A DNA stretch of 64,000 nucleotides, taken from positions 1 to 64,000 of the forward strand of contig NZ_CAKKMV010000006.1 of the NCBI RefSeq assembly GCF_918697865.1, written 5' to 3'. This document shows positions 41,839 through 50,428 of the stretch, one piece after another. A model generated the notes under the pieces. The model was not told the origin of the DNA, made no database searches, and saw nothing but the letters and a program-made list of their open reading frames with translations. How positions within the stretch are numbered: the first letter of the stretch is position 1; each line of letters opens with the position of its first letter. The position numbers and the translations under genes were made by a program. The stretch comes from Massilia sp. Bi118 (GTDB taxonomy: Bacteria; Pseudomonadota; Gammaproteobacteria; Burkholderiales; Burkholderiaceae_D).

Positions 41839-43110
41839 ATGAAGAAGATTTTGCTGGGCGCGCTCGCCGGCGCCTGTTTTCCGACTTTCGTGCTGGCCCA
41901 GTCCAGCGTTCAGCTCTACGGTATCGCCGACGCCGGCCTGATGTGGCAGCGCGGTTCCTCGCCCAAGCTCATCAGCGGCGGCGAAGACGGTTCGCGCCTC
42001 GGCTTCAAGGGCAGCGAAGACCTCGGCCGGGGCATGAAGGCCATCTTCAACCTGGAAGCGCGCATCGAACTCGACACGGGCAGGCAACAGCCCATCCTGC
42101 TCAACGAGAACCAGGGCTTCTACCTGACGCGCGGCATGGAGGCCCTGCCGCCCAACCTGCTGGCGGCCGTGCGCGGCGCGCTGCAGCCGCGCGGGGGGCC
42201 GGCCGTCAATCCGGAGAACGCCCTGTTCGACCGCACCGCCATGGTCGGCCTGGTCACCCCGGTGGGCGCGGTCCTGCTGGGGCGCATGTACACCCCGGGC
42301 TATGAAGTGTTCGCGGCGGCCGACACCTTCGAGGTCGGCACCGGCGGCACCTGGGGCAGTGTGACCGGCGGCACCGCCGGCTTCCAGGCGCTGGGCGCCG
42401 ACATCCGCTCCCAGCGCGCGCTGCAGTACCGGATCGCCCTGCCCTCCGGGCTCGGCGGCTCGCTGATGATCGCCGGCCACGGCTCGGGCTACTATGGCCT
42501 GTACAACAAATTCTGGGGCGCGGCCATCACCTATAAAGCGCGCGGCTGGGACGTCGGCATCGGCCACAACCATGGCTACGATCCGTCCGGCGCGCCAAGC
42601 TTGCGCACGACCACGGCCGGCGGTTCCTATACCTGGAACGACTGGAAGTTCTTCGCCGGCTGGCACGACCAGCGCAACCAGCATTCGACCTTGCTGCCCA
42701 CCTATGTCGCCGGCTGGGACGCCCTGATCGCACCCCAACTGGCGCCTTTGGGGCCGGCCACTGCCGCCGCCCTGCGCGCGGTGTTCGTCAACAACATCAC
42801 CGCGAATACCCGGCAGGACGCGGTCAGCGTCCAGGCCGGCGTGCAGTACCGTGTCGGTCCCAACCGCTTCCTGGCCTCGGTCGCACGCCAGAACGACCGT
42901 ACGCCGTCCGACAGCGACGCCACCCTGTTTGCGCTCGGCTACAACTACTTCCTGTCGAAGCGCACCGACATCTATGCCGTCGCCGCCTTCATCAAGAACG
43001 ACAATGAGGCTCAGTACAGCCCGGCGGCGGCGGGCGTCCCCGGCGGTTTCACCAAGACGCCGGGCGAGGATGGGCGCGCCTTTCAGCTGGGCGTAAGGCA
43101 CCGCTTCTGA
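41839..43110 (+). CDS. Second outer-membrane porin, divergent
   Basis: 423 residues from the ATG at 41839 (GAGAGG upstream); an upstream frame from 41743 is not supported. Signal peptide MKKILLGALAGACFPTFVLA, then QSSVQLYGIADAGLMW as first strand and a C-terminal Phe (GVRHRF). It is larger than porin 1 by about 70 residues, mainly in loops (an insert around LPPNLLAAVRGALQPRGG). Family membership is clear; the specific substrate is not. Codon use is less biased than porin 1, so expression is probably lower. Confidence 0.9.
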   Translation: MKKILLGALAGACFPTFVLAQSSVQLYGIADAGLMWQRGSSPKLISGGEDGSRLGFKGSEDLGRGMKAIFNLEARIELDTGRQQPILLNENQGFYLTRGMEALPPNLLAAVRGALQPRGGPAVNPENALFDRTAMVGLVTPVGAVLLGRMYTPGYEVFAAADTFEVGTGGTWGSVTGGTAGFQALGADIRSQRALQYRIALPSGLGGSLMIAGHGSGYYGLYNKFWGAAITYKARGWDVGIGHNHGYDPSGAPSLRTTTAGGSYTWNDWKFFAGWHDQRNQHSTLLPTYVAGWDALIAPQLAPLGPATAAALRAVFVNNITANTRQDAVSVQAGVQYRVGPNRFLASVARQNDRTPSDSDATLFALGYNYFLSKRTDIYAVAAFIKNDNEAQYSPAAAGVPGGFTKTPGEDGRAFQLGVRHRF

Positions 43111-43208
43111 CCCTGGCGCCACGGTGGCGGTGGAATCGCATGATTATCTGCTGATGGCGGTTGCAGTCAGGTAAAATTAGCGGTCTACCTATTTTGCAAG
43201 ACCATGCA

Positions 43209-43886
43209 ATGACCGCAACACTGAATTCCGCTGCCATCGCCCAATACCTGGTCGATCATCCGCAGTTTTTTGAAGAATATGCCGGCCTGCTGGGCGAAGT
43301 AAAACTGTCGAGCCCGCTGACCGGCCGTGCCGTCTCGCTGCAGGAACGGCAGATGGAAGTGATGCGCGACAAGTACAAGGCACTCGAGCTGCGCATGGCC
43401 GAGCTGATGCGCCACGCCGAGGAAAACGCGGCGATCGCCAACCGCTTTCACGGCTGGACCCGCCAATTGCTGGAAGCCGGCGCGCCCGACGAAGCGCCGG
43501 CCGCGATGCCGCGCGCCGTGGTCGATGGCCTGATCCAGCACTTCATGGTGCCGCAAGCCACGCTGCGCCTGTGGAGCCTGGCGCCGGAGCACGCGTCCGA
43601 GTGGTATGCGAGCGACGTTTCCGACGACGTGCGCCTGTTCGCCAACAGCCTGCGCGCGCCCTACTGCGGCCCGAACCGCGATTTCGAGGCCGTGCGCTGG
43701 CTCGAGGATGCCGCCGGGGTGCGCTCGACCGTGCTGGTGCCGCTGCGTGCGGCCGGCGCGGCCTTCGGCCTGCTGGTGCTCGGCTCGCCGGATCCGGAAC
43801 GCTTCAGCGCCAGCATGGGGACCGACTTCCTGGTCCACATCGGCGAAACCGCCAGCGCCGCGCTGCTCCCCCTGCGCGCCGCCTGA
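43209..43886 (+). CDS. DUF484 family protein
   Basis: 225 residues from ATG 43209 (MTATLNSAAIAQYLVDHPQF). The N-terminal helical segment (YLVDHPQFFEEYAGLLGEVKL, VSLQERQMEVMRDKYKALELRMAEL) and the C-terminal GAF-like half (LVPLRAAGAAFGLLVLGSPDPERFS) match DUF484. It is usually encoded just before xerC, often after dapF, in proteobacteria, as here. Cytosolic, function unknown; the GAF-like half suggests ligand or protein sensing. Confidence 0.87.
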   Translation: MTATLNSAAIAQYLVDHPQFFEEYAGLLGEVKLSSPLTGRAVSLQERQMEVMRDKYKALELRMAELMRHAEENAAIANRFHGWTRQLLEAGAPDEAPAAMPRAVVDGLIQHFMVPQATLRLWSLAPEHASEWYASDVSDDVRLFANSLRAPYCGPNRDFEAVRWLEDAAGVRSTVLVPLRAAGAAFGLLVLGSPDPERFSASMGTDFLVHIGETASAALLPLRAA

Positions 43887-43903
43887 GGCCGAGCGAACCC
43901 GCC

Positions 43904-44842
43904 GTGGACACCCCGGCCGCCGACGACTGGACCGGCCGCTACCTGGAAGAGCTGCGCACCCAGCGCAAGCTCTCCAGCCACACCATCGCCGCCTACGCGC
44001 GCGACCTGGGCGAATTAGCCCACCTGGCCGGCCACAGCGACTGGACCCGGCTGACCCACTTCGATATCCGCCGCTTCACCGCCAGGCTGCATGCCGGTGG
44101 CCAGAGCCCGACCTCGATCGCGCGCAAGCTGTCCGGCTGGCGCGGCTTCTTCAACTGGCTGGCGCGCCACACTCTGCTTCCGGCCAATCCGGTCGACGGC
44201 GTGCGTGCGCCGCGCCGCGCCAAGCGCCTGCCGAAAGCCTTGCCCGTCGACGAGGCCGTGCGCCTGCTGGACGCCAACCGCCACGGCCATCCCGAGCCGG
44301 CCGAACTGTGCGACCGCGCGATGTTCGAGCTCCTGTATTCCAGCGGCCTGCGGGTGTCGGAACTGGCCGGCCTGGACGTCACCTTCACGCCCGCCCGGGA
44401 TGGCGCGCCCGCCTCGCTGGGCTGGCTGGAACTGGAAGCCCAGGAAGTCGTGGTCACCGGCAAGGGAAACAAGATGCGGCGGGTGCCGGTCGGCGGCCCG
44501 GCACGCGAGGCGATCGCGGCCTGGCTGGCGGTGCGTCCGCCCGCGGCCGACGGCAGCAATGCCCTGTTCCTGTCCGCGCGCGGCGCCCGCGTCAGCCCGC
44601 GCGTGGTCCAGCACCGCCTGAAGAACCATGCCATCAAGGCCGGCCTGCCGGTCCACGTCCACCCGCACGTGCTGCGCCACTCCTTCGCCTCGCATCTGCT
44701 GCAATCCTCGGGCGACCTGCGCGCGGTGCAGGAACTGCTGGGCCATGCCAGCATCACCTCGACGCAGATTTATACCTCGCTCGACTTCCAGCACCTGGCG
44801 GCGGTCTACGACAAGGCCCATCCGCGGGCCAAGCTTAAATAA
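43904..44842 (+). CDS. xerC: Tyrosine recombinase XerC
   Basis: 312 residues from a GTG at 43904 (VDTPAADDWTGRYLEELR). No in-frame ATG upstream fits; the GTG is 17 bases after the DUF484 stop. The N-terminal SAM-like core-binding domain (RKLSSHTIAAYARDL) is followed by the catalytic domain: SGLRVSELAGLD (Arg), the Lys in VVTGKGNKMRRVP, LRHSFASHL (His-x2-Arg region near 255) and the nucleophilic Tyr in TSTQIYTSL (near 290). With XerD it resolves chromosome dimers at dif. The DUF484 neighbour and lack of att sites argue against a mobile-element integrase. Confidence 0.95.
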   Translation: MDTPAADDWTGRYLEELRTQRKLSSHTIAAYARDLGELAHLAGHSDWTRLTHFDIRRFTARLHAGGQSPTSIARKLSGWRGFFNWLARHTLLPANPVDGVRAPRRAKRLPKALPVDEAVRLLDANRHGHPEPAELCDRAMFELLYSSGLRVSELAGLDVTFTPARDGAPASLGWLELEAQEVVVTGKGNKMRRVPVGGPAREAIAAWLAVRPPAADGSNALFLSARGARVSPRVVQHRLKNHAIKAGLPVHVHPHVLRHSFASHLLQSSGDLRAVQELLGHASITSTQIYTSLDFQHLAAVYDKAHPRAKLK

Positions 44843-44970
44843 GGGATCCAGGACTGGATCAAACGAACGCCACCGCACAAGACCGTGGTCGGTGGTGACA
44901 TTCCGCAAATTCCGGCATAATCCCCCGATTCTCGGCCCCCGGACGGCCTCTTTAGATCGGATAGCGAAAT

Positions 44971-46020
44971 ATGGAATTGATCCCCAGCACCATCCTGACC
45001 GGCTTCCTCGGCGCCGGTAAAACCACGCTGCTCAACCGCATTCTGCAGGAAAACCACGGCCTGCGCATCGCCGTCATCGAGAACGAGTTCGGCCAGGAAA
45101 ACATCGACAACGAGATCCTGGTGCAGGACTCGGGCGAGCAGATCGTCGAGATGAACAATGGCTGCATCTGTTGCACCGTGCGCGGGGACCTGATCGTGGC
45201 GCTGGGCAAGCTGGCTGCCAGGCGCGACGCCGGCGAGTTGCACTTCGACCGCGTCGTCATCGAAACCACCGGCCTGGCGAATCCGGGCCCGGTGGCGCAA
45301 ACCTTCTTCGTCGATGAGGAAGTAGGCGCTCACTACCTGCTCGACGCGGTGGTGACCGTGGTCGACGCCCGCCACGGCATGGACCAGCTGGACCGCCACG
45401 AGGAAGCCCAGCGCCAGGTCGGCTTTGCGGACAAGATCCTGCTGTCGAAAACCGACCTGGTCGATGCCGCCGCGCTCGAGGAACTGAAGGCGCGCATCCG
45501 CCGCATCAACCCGCGTGCGCCGATCAGCACCTCGGACTTCGGGCGCGCGCCGATCCAGGAGGTGCTCGACCTGCGCGGTTTCAACCTGAACGACAAGCTG
45601 GAACTCGACCCGGCCTTCCTCACTGCCGACGAAGCCCACGAGCATGGCCACGATCACGACCATGATCACGTGCACACCGAAGCGTGCGATCACAGCCATG
45701 ACCACCATCACGGCCATCACAGCGACGACATCGCCGCCTTCGTCTTCAAGAGCGAGCGCGCTTTCGATCCGGAACGCCTCGACCAGTTCCTCGGCAGCAT
45801 GGTGCAAGTATTCGGTCCCAACATGCTGCGCTACAAAGGCGTACTCTTGATGGCGGGCGCAGACCGCAAGGTGGTATTCCAAGGCGTGCATCAAATCATG
45901 GGCAGCGACCTGGGTGCAAAGTGGGGCGATCAGGAAGCCCGTGGCAGCAAAATGGTGTTTATTGGTAAAAATTTACCGAAAGATGTCTTTATCCGAGGAT
46001 TGGAACAATGTTTGGTATAA
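44971..46020 (+). CDS. COG0523 (CobW/YjiA-type) metal chaperone GTPase with His-rich loop
   Basis: 349 residues. Walker A GFLGAGKTTLLN (11-22), metal-binding CICC (65-68, NGCICCTV), and a His/Asp-rich insert (about residues 220-252, with HDHDHDHVH and HHHGHH) mark a COG0523 G3E GTPase. Such proteins bind Zn, Co or Ni and hand it to clients in the cytosol, often under Zur control. No clear Zur box was found upstream in 44843-44970. The adjacent dksA homologue lacks most zinc ligands (see dksA), which suggests a zinc-related theme. Confidence 0.9.
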   Translation: MELIPSTILTGFLGAGKTTLLNRILQENHGLRIAVIENEFGQENIDNEILVQDSGEQIVEMNNGCICCTVRGDLIVALGKLAARRDAGELHFDRVVIETTGLANPGPVAQTFFVDEEVGAHYLLDAVVTVVDARHGMDQLDRHEEAQRQVGFADKILLSKTDLVDAAALEELKARIRRINPRAPISTSDFGRAPIQEVLDLRGFNLNDKLELDPAFLTADEAHEHGHDHDHDHVHTEACDHSHDHHHGHHSDDIAAFVFKSERAFDPERLDQFLGSMVQVFGPNMLRYKGVLLMAGADRKVVFQGVHQIMGSDLGAKWGDQEARGSKMVFIGKNLPKDVFIRGLEQCLV

Positions 46021-46062
46021 ACTACTCCGGTTCTGCGAACCGATAGTTGAACGACTGAACAC

Positions 46063-46083
46063 GGCGGGGTGTCCAAACCCGCC
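46063..46083. terminator. GC hairpin after the COG0523 gene
   Basis: GGCGGG (46063-46068) pairs with CCCGCC (46078-46083) around nine bases. It follows the COG0523 stop by about 40 bases and may weakly separate it from dksA. No U-run follows. Confidence 0.35.
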
Positions 46084-46178
46084 ATTACGGCAGCGAACCA
46101 GCGCGCACGAAGCAACAGAAGTAACCGCTGAGTAAGCTGATAAAATGGAAACTCTGTCGTATCGAAGGTAGTGAAGTC

Positions 46179-46631
46179 ATGACTAAAACAACGAAACCGA
46201 ATACCGTGGCGCAGCCCGAAGACCGCCTCCTGACGGAAGAAGAGATTCGGGCGATGAGCGACGACGACTACATGAACCCGGCCCAGCTGGCGTTCTTCAA
46301 AAACCGCCTGCAGGAACTCGAAAAAGAGCTGCTGAAAAACGCGGGCGAGACCACCGAGCACCTGCGTGAAACGGTGCTGGTGCCGGACCCGGCCGACCGC
46401 GCCACGATCGAGGAAGAGCACGCGCTCGAGCTGCGTACCCGCGACCGTGAACGCAAGCTGCTCAAGAAGGTGCAGCAGTCGCTGGCGGCCATCGAATCCG
46501 GCGAATACGGCTGGTGCGACGAGACCGGCGAGCCGATCGGCGTGGCGCGCCTGATCGCCCGCCCGACCGCCACGCTGTCGCTGGAAGCGCAGCAGCGCCG
46601 CGAACTGAAGCAGAAGCTCTACGGTGATTGA
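46179..46631 (+). CDS. dksA: RNA polymerase-binding DksA with a single zinc-site cysteine
   Basis: 150 residues, normal for DksA. The coiled-coil tip motif DPADRA (70-75) and LELRTRDRERKLLKKV are conserved, so it can reach the RNA polymerase secondary channel and work with ppGpp. The globular zinc finger, however, reads C113-x2-T116...S134-x2-A137 where E. coli has four cysteines (C-x2-C...C-x2-C), leaving one. The fold is probably maintained without zinc, as reported for some DksA2 proteins. The type may be usual in betaproteobacteria. A strong terminator follows. Ribosome binding site is weak (GAAGGTAGTGAAG region). Confidence 0.93.
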   Translation: MTKTTKPNTVAQPEDRLLTEEEIRAMSDDDYMNPAQLAFFKNRLQELEKELLKNAGETTEHLRETVLVPDPADRATIEEEHALELRTRDRERKLLKKVQQSLAAIESGEYGWCDETGEPIGVARLIARPTATLSLEAQQRRELKQKLYGD

Positions 46632-46650
46632 ACCGTGACAGGCTGACCCG

Positions 46651-46682
46651 AAAAAAGCATGCGTTCTCCGCATGCTTTTTTT
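46651..46682. terminator. Intrinsic terminator after dksA
   Basis: GCATGCG (46657-46663) and CGCATGC (46669-46675) form a perfect stem with loop TTCTC, flanked by an A-run (46651-46656) and a T-run (46676-46682). A textbook rho-independent terminator, usable from either side. Confidence 0.92.
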
Positions 46683-46829
46683 ATTTGGGCGCCAAAGATA
46701 TTTCCCATGGGATACACTAGCCTCGGCTTGACGCAGCTCAGGCGTGCGCGCCGTGCTCCGCGGGCCGCCGTGCTACTGTCTCGACCGGTGAATAAGAGCG
46801 TTACGCGCTCAACGGGTACAAGGACCGAC

Positions 46830-48197
46830 GTGGGACTCTTTTCCTTCCTGAAGAAAAAGAACGATGCGCCCGAGGCGCGGGCCGGCGCTCGTCCGCGCCC
46901 GGCGCTGGCCGATCCTGTCAGTGTGTTCGCCCCCACCACCCGCATGCCGCTCGACACCGAAGCCGAGCGCGAACGCCAGCGCGAGATCGCGCGCGCCACC
47001 GCCGCCAAGATCGACGAGATCGAGCTGGAGATGGCCAACGACATCTTCGACGACCATGCCTGGGCCGGCAACCGGCGCGCCCCGGCGGTGGCGGCCGGCG
47101 CCCCCAGCGCGCCCCTGCTCGACCTGAACACGGCCGACCTGCTGGTCGAGGAAGGCATGCCGGATACCGCCATCGCGCCGTCGAGCGCACCGGCGGTCGA
47201 GGAAGCCGCCATCCTGTATGCCAACGGCCAGTTCGACGCCGCCGAAGCGGCCCTGCGCGCCTGCCTGGTCGGCGCCTGCCGCAACGAGCGCCAGCCCTGG
47301 TGGATGCTGTTCGACCTCTACCAGGCCAGCGGCCGCGAACCCGAATTCGAGAGCATCGCGATCGACTACGCCAGCCATTTCGAGACCTCGCCGCCCGCCT
47401 ATTCGCCGGCTTTCGCGCCGTCTACGGGACAGGCCGCGCAGGCGGCGGGACAGGCTTTTGCCGGCGTGACCCCGACCGCCAGCCTGTCGGGCCAGCTCGA
47501 CGCCACCGCCGGCGCCCAGCTGGCGCGCGTGCTGGCCTCAAGCATGCCGCTGGTGCGGCTGGAGTTCAGCACCATCGCCTCGGCCACGCCGGAAGGCTGC
47601 GCGGTCCTGCTGCAGGCTTTGCAGACACTGCGCCGCGCCGGCCGCGAGCTGGTCGTGGCTGGCGCCGACCACCTGATTGCCGTGCTGCGCCCGATGCTGG
47701 CGATCGGCGACCGCGGCGCCGGCGAAGCACCCTGGCTGCTGCTGCTCGAGCTGCTGCTCCTGATGAACCGCGAAAAGGATTTCGAGGAGACCGCGATGGA
47801 TTATTGCGTCACCTTCGAGCTCTCGCCGCCCTCGTTCGAGGCGCCGGCGCGGGCCGCGGTCAGTGTCGGCGCCAGCGGCCCGAATACGGTCACCGGCGAC
47901 CGCTTCCTGCTGCCGGGCGTCATCGAAGGCGCGGGCACGGCCCTGCTGGACGCCATCTCGGCCTATGCCGGCCAGCATGCGTCCCTGGTGCTCGACTGCT
48001 CGCGCCTGGCGCGCATCGACTACACGGCGGCGAATGCCCTCGGCGCGCGCCTGCGCCAGCTGGCCGACAATCAGGGCGAATCCGAAGGCGCCGAAAAGCG
48101 CAGCATCGAGCTGCGCGACCTGAACCATCTTGTCGCTGCCCTGCTGCGCCTGCTGGGCGTGGGAGAGCACGCGCGTCTGTACGCACACAAGTATTGA
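46830..48197 (+). CDS. Double STAS-like domain protein, unknown
   Basis: 455 residues from a GTG at 46830 (VGLFSFLKKK), preferred because AAGGA lies five bases upstream; upstream codons do not look protein-like. A Pro/Ala/Glu-rich N-terminal half (1-150) is followed by a helical-repeat-like segment (AAILYANGQFDAAEAALRACL) and two STAS-like domains (about 217-310, and 363-453, LLDAISAYAGQHASLVLDC). STAS domains sense ligands or act as anti-sigma antagonists. No membrane helix. It lies 90 bases upstream of hslV on the same strand. Exact role unknown. Confidence 0.68.
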   Translation: MGLFSFLKKKNDAPEARAGARPRPALADPVSVFAPTTRMPLDTEAERERQREIARATAAKIDEIELEMANDIFDDHAWAGNRRAPAVAAGAPSAPLLDLNTADLLVEEGMPDTAIAPSSAPAVEEAAILYANGQFDAAEAALRACLVGACRNERQPWWMLFDLYQASGREPEFESIAIDYASHFETSPPAYSPAFAPSTGQAAQAAGQAFAGVTPTASLSGQLDATAGAQLARVLASSMPLVRLEFSTIASATPEGCAVLLQALQTLRRAGRELVVAGADHLIAVLRPMLAIGDRGAGEAPWLLLLELLLLMNREKDFEETAMDYCVTFELSPPSFEAPARAAVSVGASGPNTVTGDRFLLPGVIEGAGTALLDAISAYAGQHASLVLDCSRLARIDYTAANALGARLRQLADNQGESEGAEKRSIELRDLNHLVAALLRLLGVGEHARLYAHKY

Positions 48198-48231
48198 ACG
48201 CCGCCCAGGCCGGCGAACGCGACAATTACAG

Positions 48232-48259
48232 CTTGTAAATTGGTGAAGTAGCCCCACGT
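48232..48259 (+). promoter_or_regulatory. Sigma32-like heat-shock promoter of hslVU
   Basis: CTTGTAAA (48232-48239) and CCCCACGT (48252-48259) are separated by 12 bases. Compared with the sigma32 consensus CTTGAAA and CCCCATnT, each box has one mismatch. The expected start is about 20 bases upstream of the hslV ATG at 48288. Position and gene function support it. Confidence 0.7.
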
Positions 48260-48287
48260 TCGGTGAGCAATCAACCACGAGGCAACT

Positions 48288-48821
48288 ATGGAACAATTTC
48301 ACGGCACGACCATTCTGAGCGTGCGACGCGGCGAACAGGTCGCGCTTGGCGGCGACGGCCAGGTCACCCTGGGCAATGTCGTCATGAAGGGCTCGGCCCG
48401 CAAAGTACGCAAGCTGTACCAGGGCAAAGTGCTGTGCGGCTTCGCCGGCGGCACCGCCGACGCCTTTACCCTGCTCGACCGCTTCGAAGCCAAACTGGAA
48501 AAGCACCAGGGCAACCTGCTGCGTGCCTCGGTCGAGCTGGCCAAGGACTGGCGCACCGACCGCGTGCTGCGCCGCCTGGAAGCGATGCTGCTGGTGGCCG
48601 ACCGCGAGAAAACCCTGATCATCACCGGCAACGGCGACGTGCTCGAACCCGAGGACGGCATCGGCGCGATCGGCTCGGGCGGCGTGTACGCGCAGTCGGC
48701 CGCCAAGGCGCTGCAGGAAAACACCGATCTGGCGCCTGCCGAGGTCGTCAAGAAAGCCCTGACGATCGCGGGCGAGCTGTGCATCTATACGAACATGTCC
48801 CACATCGTCGAGACGCTGTAA
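48288..48821 (+). CDS. hslV: ATP-dependent protease subunit HslV
   Basis: 177 residues, normal size. The active-site Thr is Thr7: MEQFHG is removed to expose TTILSVRRG, as in other betaproteobacteria. [18 protein letters not shown] and [15 protein letters not shown] confirm the proteasome-beta-like fold. It forms dodecamers that degrade proteins unfolded by HslU in the cytosol. Preceded by a heat-shock-like promoter and overlapping hslU by one base (TAATG). Confidence 0.98.
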   Translation: MEQFHGTTILSVRRGEQVALGGDGQVTLGNVVMKGSARKVRKLYQGKVLCGFAGGTADAFTLLDRFEAKLEKHQGNLLRASVELAKDWRTDRVLRRLEAMLLVADREKTLIITGNGDVLEPEDGIGAIGSGGVYAQSAAKALQENTDLAPAEVVKKALTIAGELCIYTNMSHIVETL

Positions 48822-50179
48822 TGAGCAATCACCTGAATACGCACATGAACATGACCCCTTCCGAAATCGTGTCGGAACTCGACAAGCACGTGGTCGGCCA
48901 GGGCAAGGCCAAGCGCGCGGTGGCGATCGCCCTGCGTAACCGCTGGCGCCGCCAGCAGGTGGAAGAGCCCCTGCGCCACGAGATCACGCCGAAGAACATC
49001 CTCATGATCGGCCCGACCGGCGTCGGCAAGACCGAGATCGCGCGCCGCCTGGCCAAGCTGGCCGATGCGCCCTTCATCAAGGTCGAGGCGACCAAGTTCA
49101 CCGAGGTCGGCTACGTCGGCCGCGACGTCGACACCATCATCCGCGACCTGATCGACATCGGCGTCAAGCAGACCCGCGCCAGCGAGATGAAGAAGAACCG
49201 CCAGCGCGCCGAGGACGCCGCCGAAGACCGCGTGATCGACATCCTGGTGCCGCCGGCGCGCGACTTCGGCTTCAATGTCGGAAGCAGCGATGCGAAGGAC
49301 AGCGACACCACCCGCCAGACCTTCCGCAAGCGCCTGCGCGAAGGCGCGCTCGACGACAAGGAAATCGAGATCGAGGTCGCCGACGCCGCGCCCCAGGTCG
49401 ACATCATGGCGCCGCCGGGCATGGAAGAAATGACGGAGCAGATCAAGTCGATGTTCGCCGGCGTCGGCACGGCCCGCAAGAAGCCGCGCAAGCTGAAGGT
49501 CAAGGATGCGATGAAGATCCTGATCGACGAGGAGGCCGCCAAGCTCGTCAACGAAGACGAGATGAAGCAGAAGGCGATCCAGAACGTCGAGCAGAACGGC
49601 ATCGTGTTCCTGGACGAGGTCGACAAGATCGCCTCGCGCTCCGAGCATGGCGGGGCCGATGTCTCGCGCGCCGGCGTGCAGCGCGACCTGCTGCCGCTGG
49701 TCGAGGGCACGACCGTCAACACCAAGTATGGCATGATCAAGACCGACCACATCCTGTTCATCGCCTCGGGCGCGTTCCACCTGTCGAAGCCTTCGGACCT
49801 GATTCCGGAGCTGCAGGGCCGCTTTCCGATCCGCGTCGAACTGGAAGCGCTGTCGGTGGAAGACTTCAAGAGCATCCTGACCTCGACCGACGCCAGCCTC
49901 ACCAAGCAGTACGAGGCCCTGCTGGAAACCGAGGGCGTGAAGCTGGAATTCGCGCCGGAAGGCATCCATCGCCTGGCGGAGATCGCTTATTCCGTCAACG
50001 AGCGCACCGAGAACATCGGCGCGCGCCGCCTGTACACGGTGATGGAAAAGCTGCTCGAGGAAATCTCGTACTCGGCCACCGACAAGTCGGGCCAGACCCT
50101 GGTCGTCGATGCCGCCTACGTCAACGAGCGGCTGGATGCGCTGGCGGTCAACGAAGACCTGTCGCGTTATGTACTGTAA
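48821..50179 (+). CDS. hslU: ATP-dependent protease ATPase subunit HslU
   Basis: 452 residues. Walker [10 protein letters not shown] (64-72) and Walker [10 protein letters not shown] (near 262-270), the N-terminal [18 protein letters not shown], the I-domain insertion (about 110-240) and the C-terminal EDLSRYVL that docks into HslV are all present. It unfolds substrates for HslV using ATP. ATG 48821 overlaps the hslV stop by one base; an internal ATG at 48845 is a possible alternative. The next gene begins 21 bases downstream. Confidence 0.98.
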   Translation: MSNHLNTHMNMTPSEIVSELDKHVVGQGKAKRAVAIALRNRWRRQQVEEPLRHEITPKNILMIGPTGVGKTEIARRLAKLADAPFIKVEATKFTEVGYVGRDVDTIIRDLIDIGVKQTRASEMKKNRQRAEDAAEDRVIDILVPPARDFGFNVGSSDAKDSDTTRQTFRKRLREGALDDKEIEIEVADAAPQVDIMAPPGMEEMTEQIKSMFAGVGTARKKPRKLKVKDAMKILIDEEAAKLVNEDEMKQKAIQNVEQNGIVFLDEVDKIASRSEHGGADVSRAGVQRDLLPLVEGTTVNTKYGMIKTDHILFIASGAFHLSKPSDLIPELQGRFPIRVELEALSVEDFKSILTSTDASLTKQYEALLETEGVKLEFAPEGIHRLAEIAYSVNERTENIGARRLYTVMEKLLEEISYSATDKSGQTLVVDAAYVNERLDALAVNEDLSRYVL

Positions 50180-50200
50180 CTAAGCAATAAGGAGGCGAAG

Positions 50201-50395
50201 ATGGCGAACAAGGCGCTTGCAACCCGGCAGAGGATGATGCTGCGCGTCGATCCGGCGCCGCTCAAGCCGCGCAACCCGTTCGCCGGCTTCGCCAGGCAGC
50301 GATCGGCCGGCTCGCATGCCAAGCCGGTCGCCGCCGAAAGGCAGGCCGCCAAGCGCGCGCTCAAGAAGGTCAAGCTGACGCCCGACGAGGAGTGA
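50201..50395 (+). CDS. Small basic protein, unknown (64 aa)
   Basis: 64 residues rich in Lys, Arg and Ala (RQAAKRALKKVKLTPDEE), starting MANKALATRQRMMLRVDP. AGGAGG six bases before the ATG is a near-perfect ribosome binding site, which supports translation. No domain recognised; the basic composition suggests nucleic-acid binding or partial disorder. It follows hslU by 21 bases and precedes the XRE regulator by 33, so all could share one transcript. Confidence 0.6.
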   Translation: MANKALATRQRMMLRVDPAPLKPRNPFAGFARQRSAGSHAKPVAAERQAAKRALKKVKLTPDEE

Positions 50396-50428
50396 CAGGC
50401 GGCCCCTTCTTCTGTACAGTCAGAACCC

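Noticed and set aside
43904..44842. Tyrosine recombinase as an integrase of a genomic island
   Set aside because: DUF484-xerC order is the conserved chromosomal arrangement, and no tRNA att site, direct repeats or cargo genes were found.
44843..44970. Zur box upstream of the COG0523 gene
   Set aside because: No AT-rich palindrome of the expected form could be identified by eye; a motif scan would be needed.
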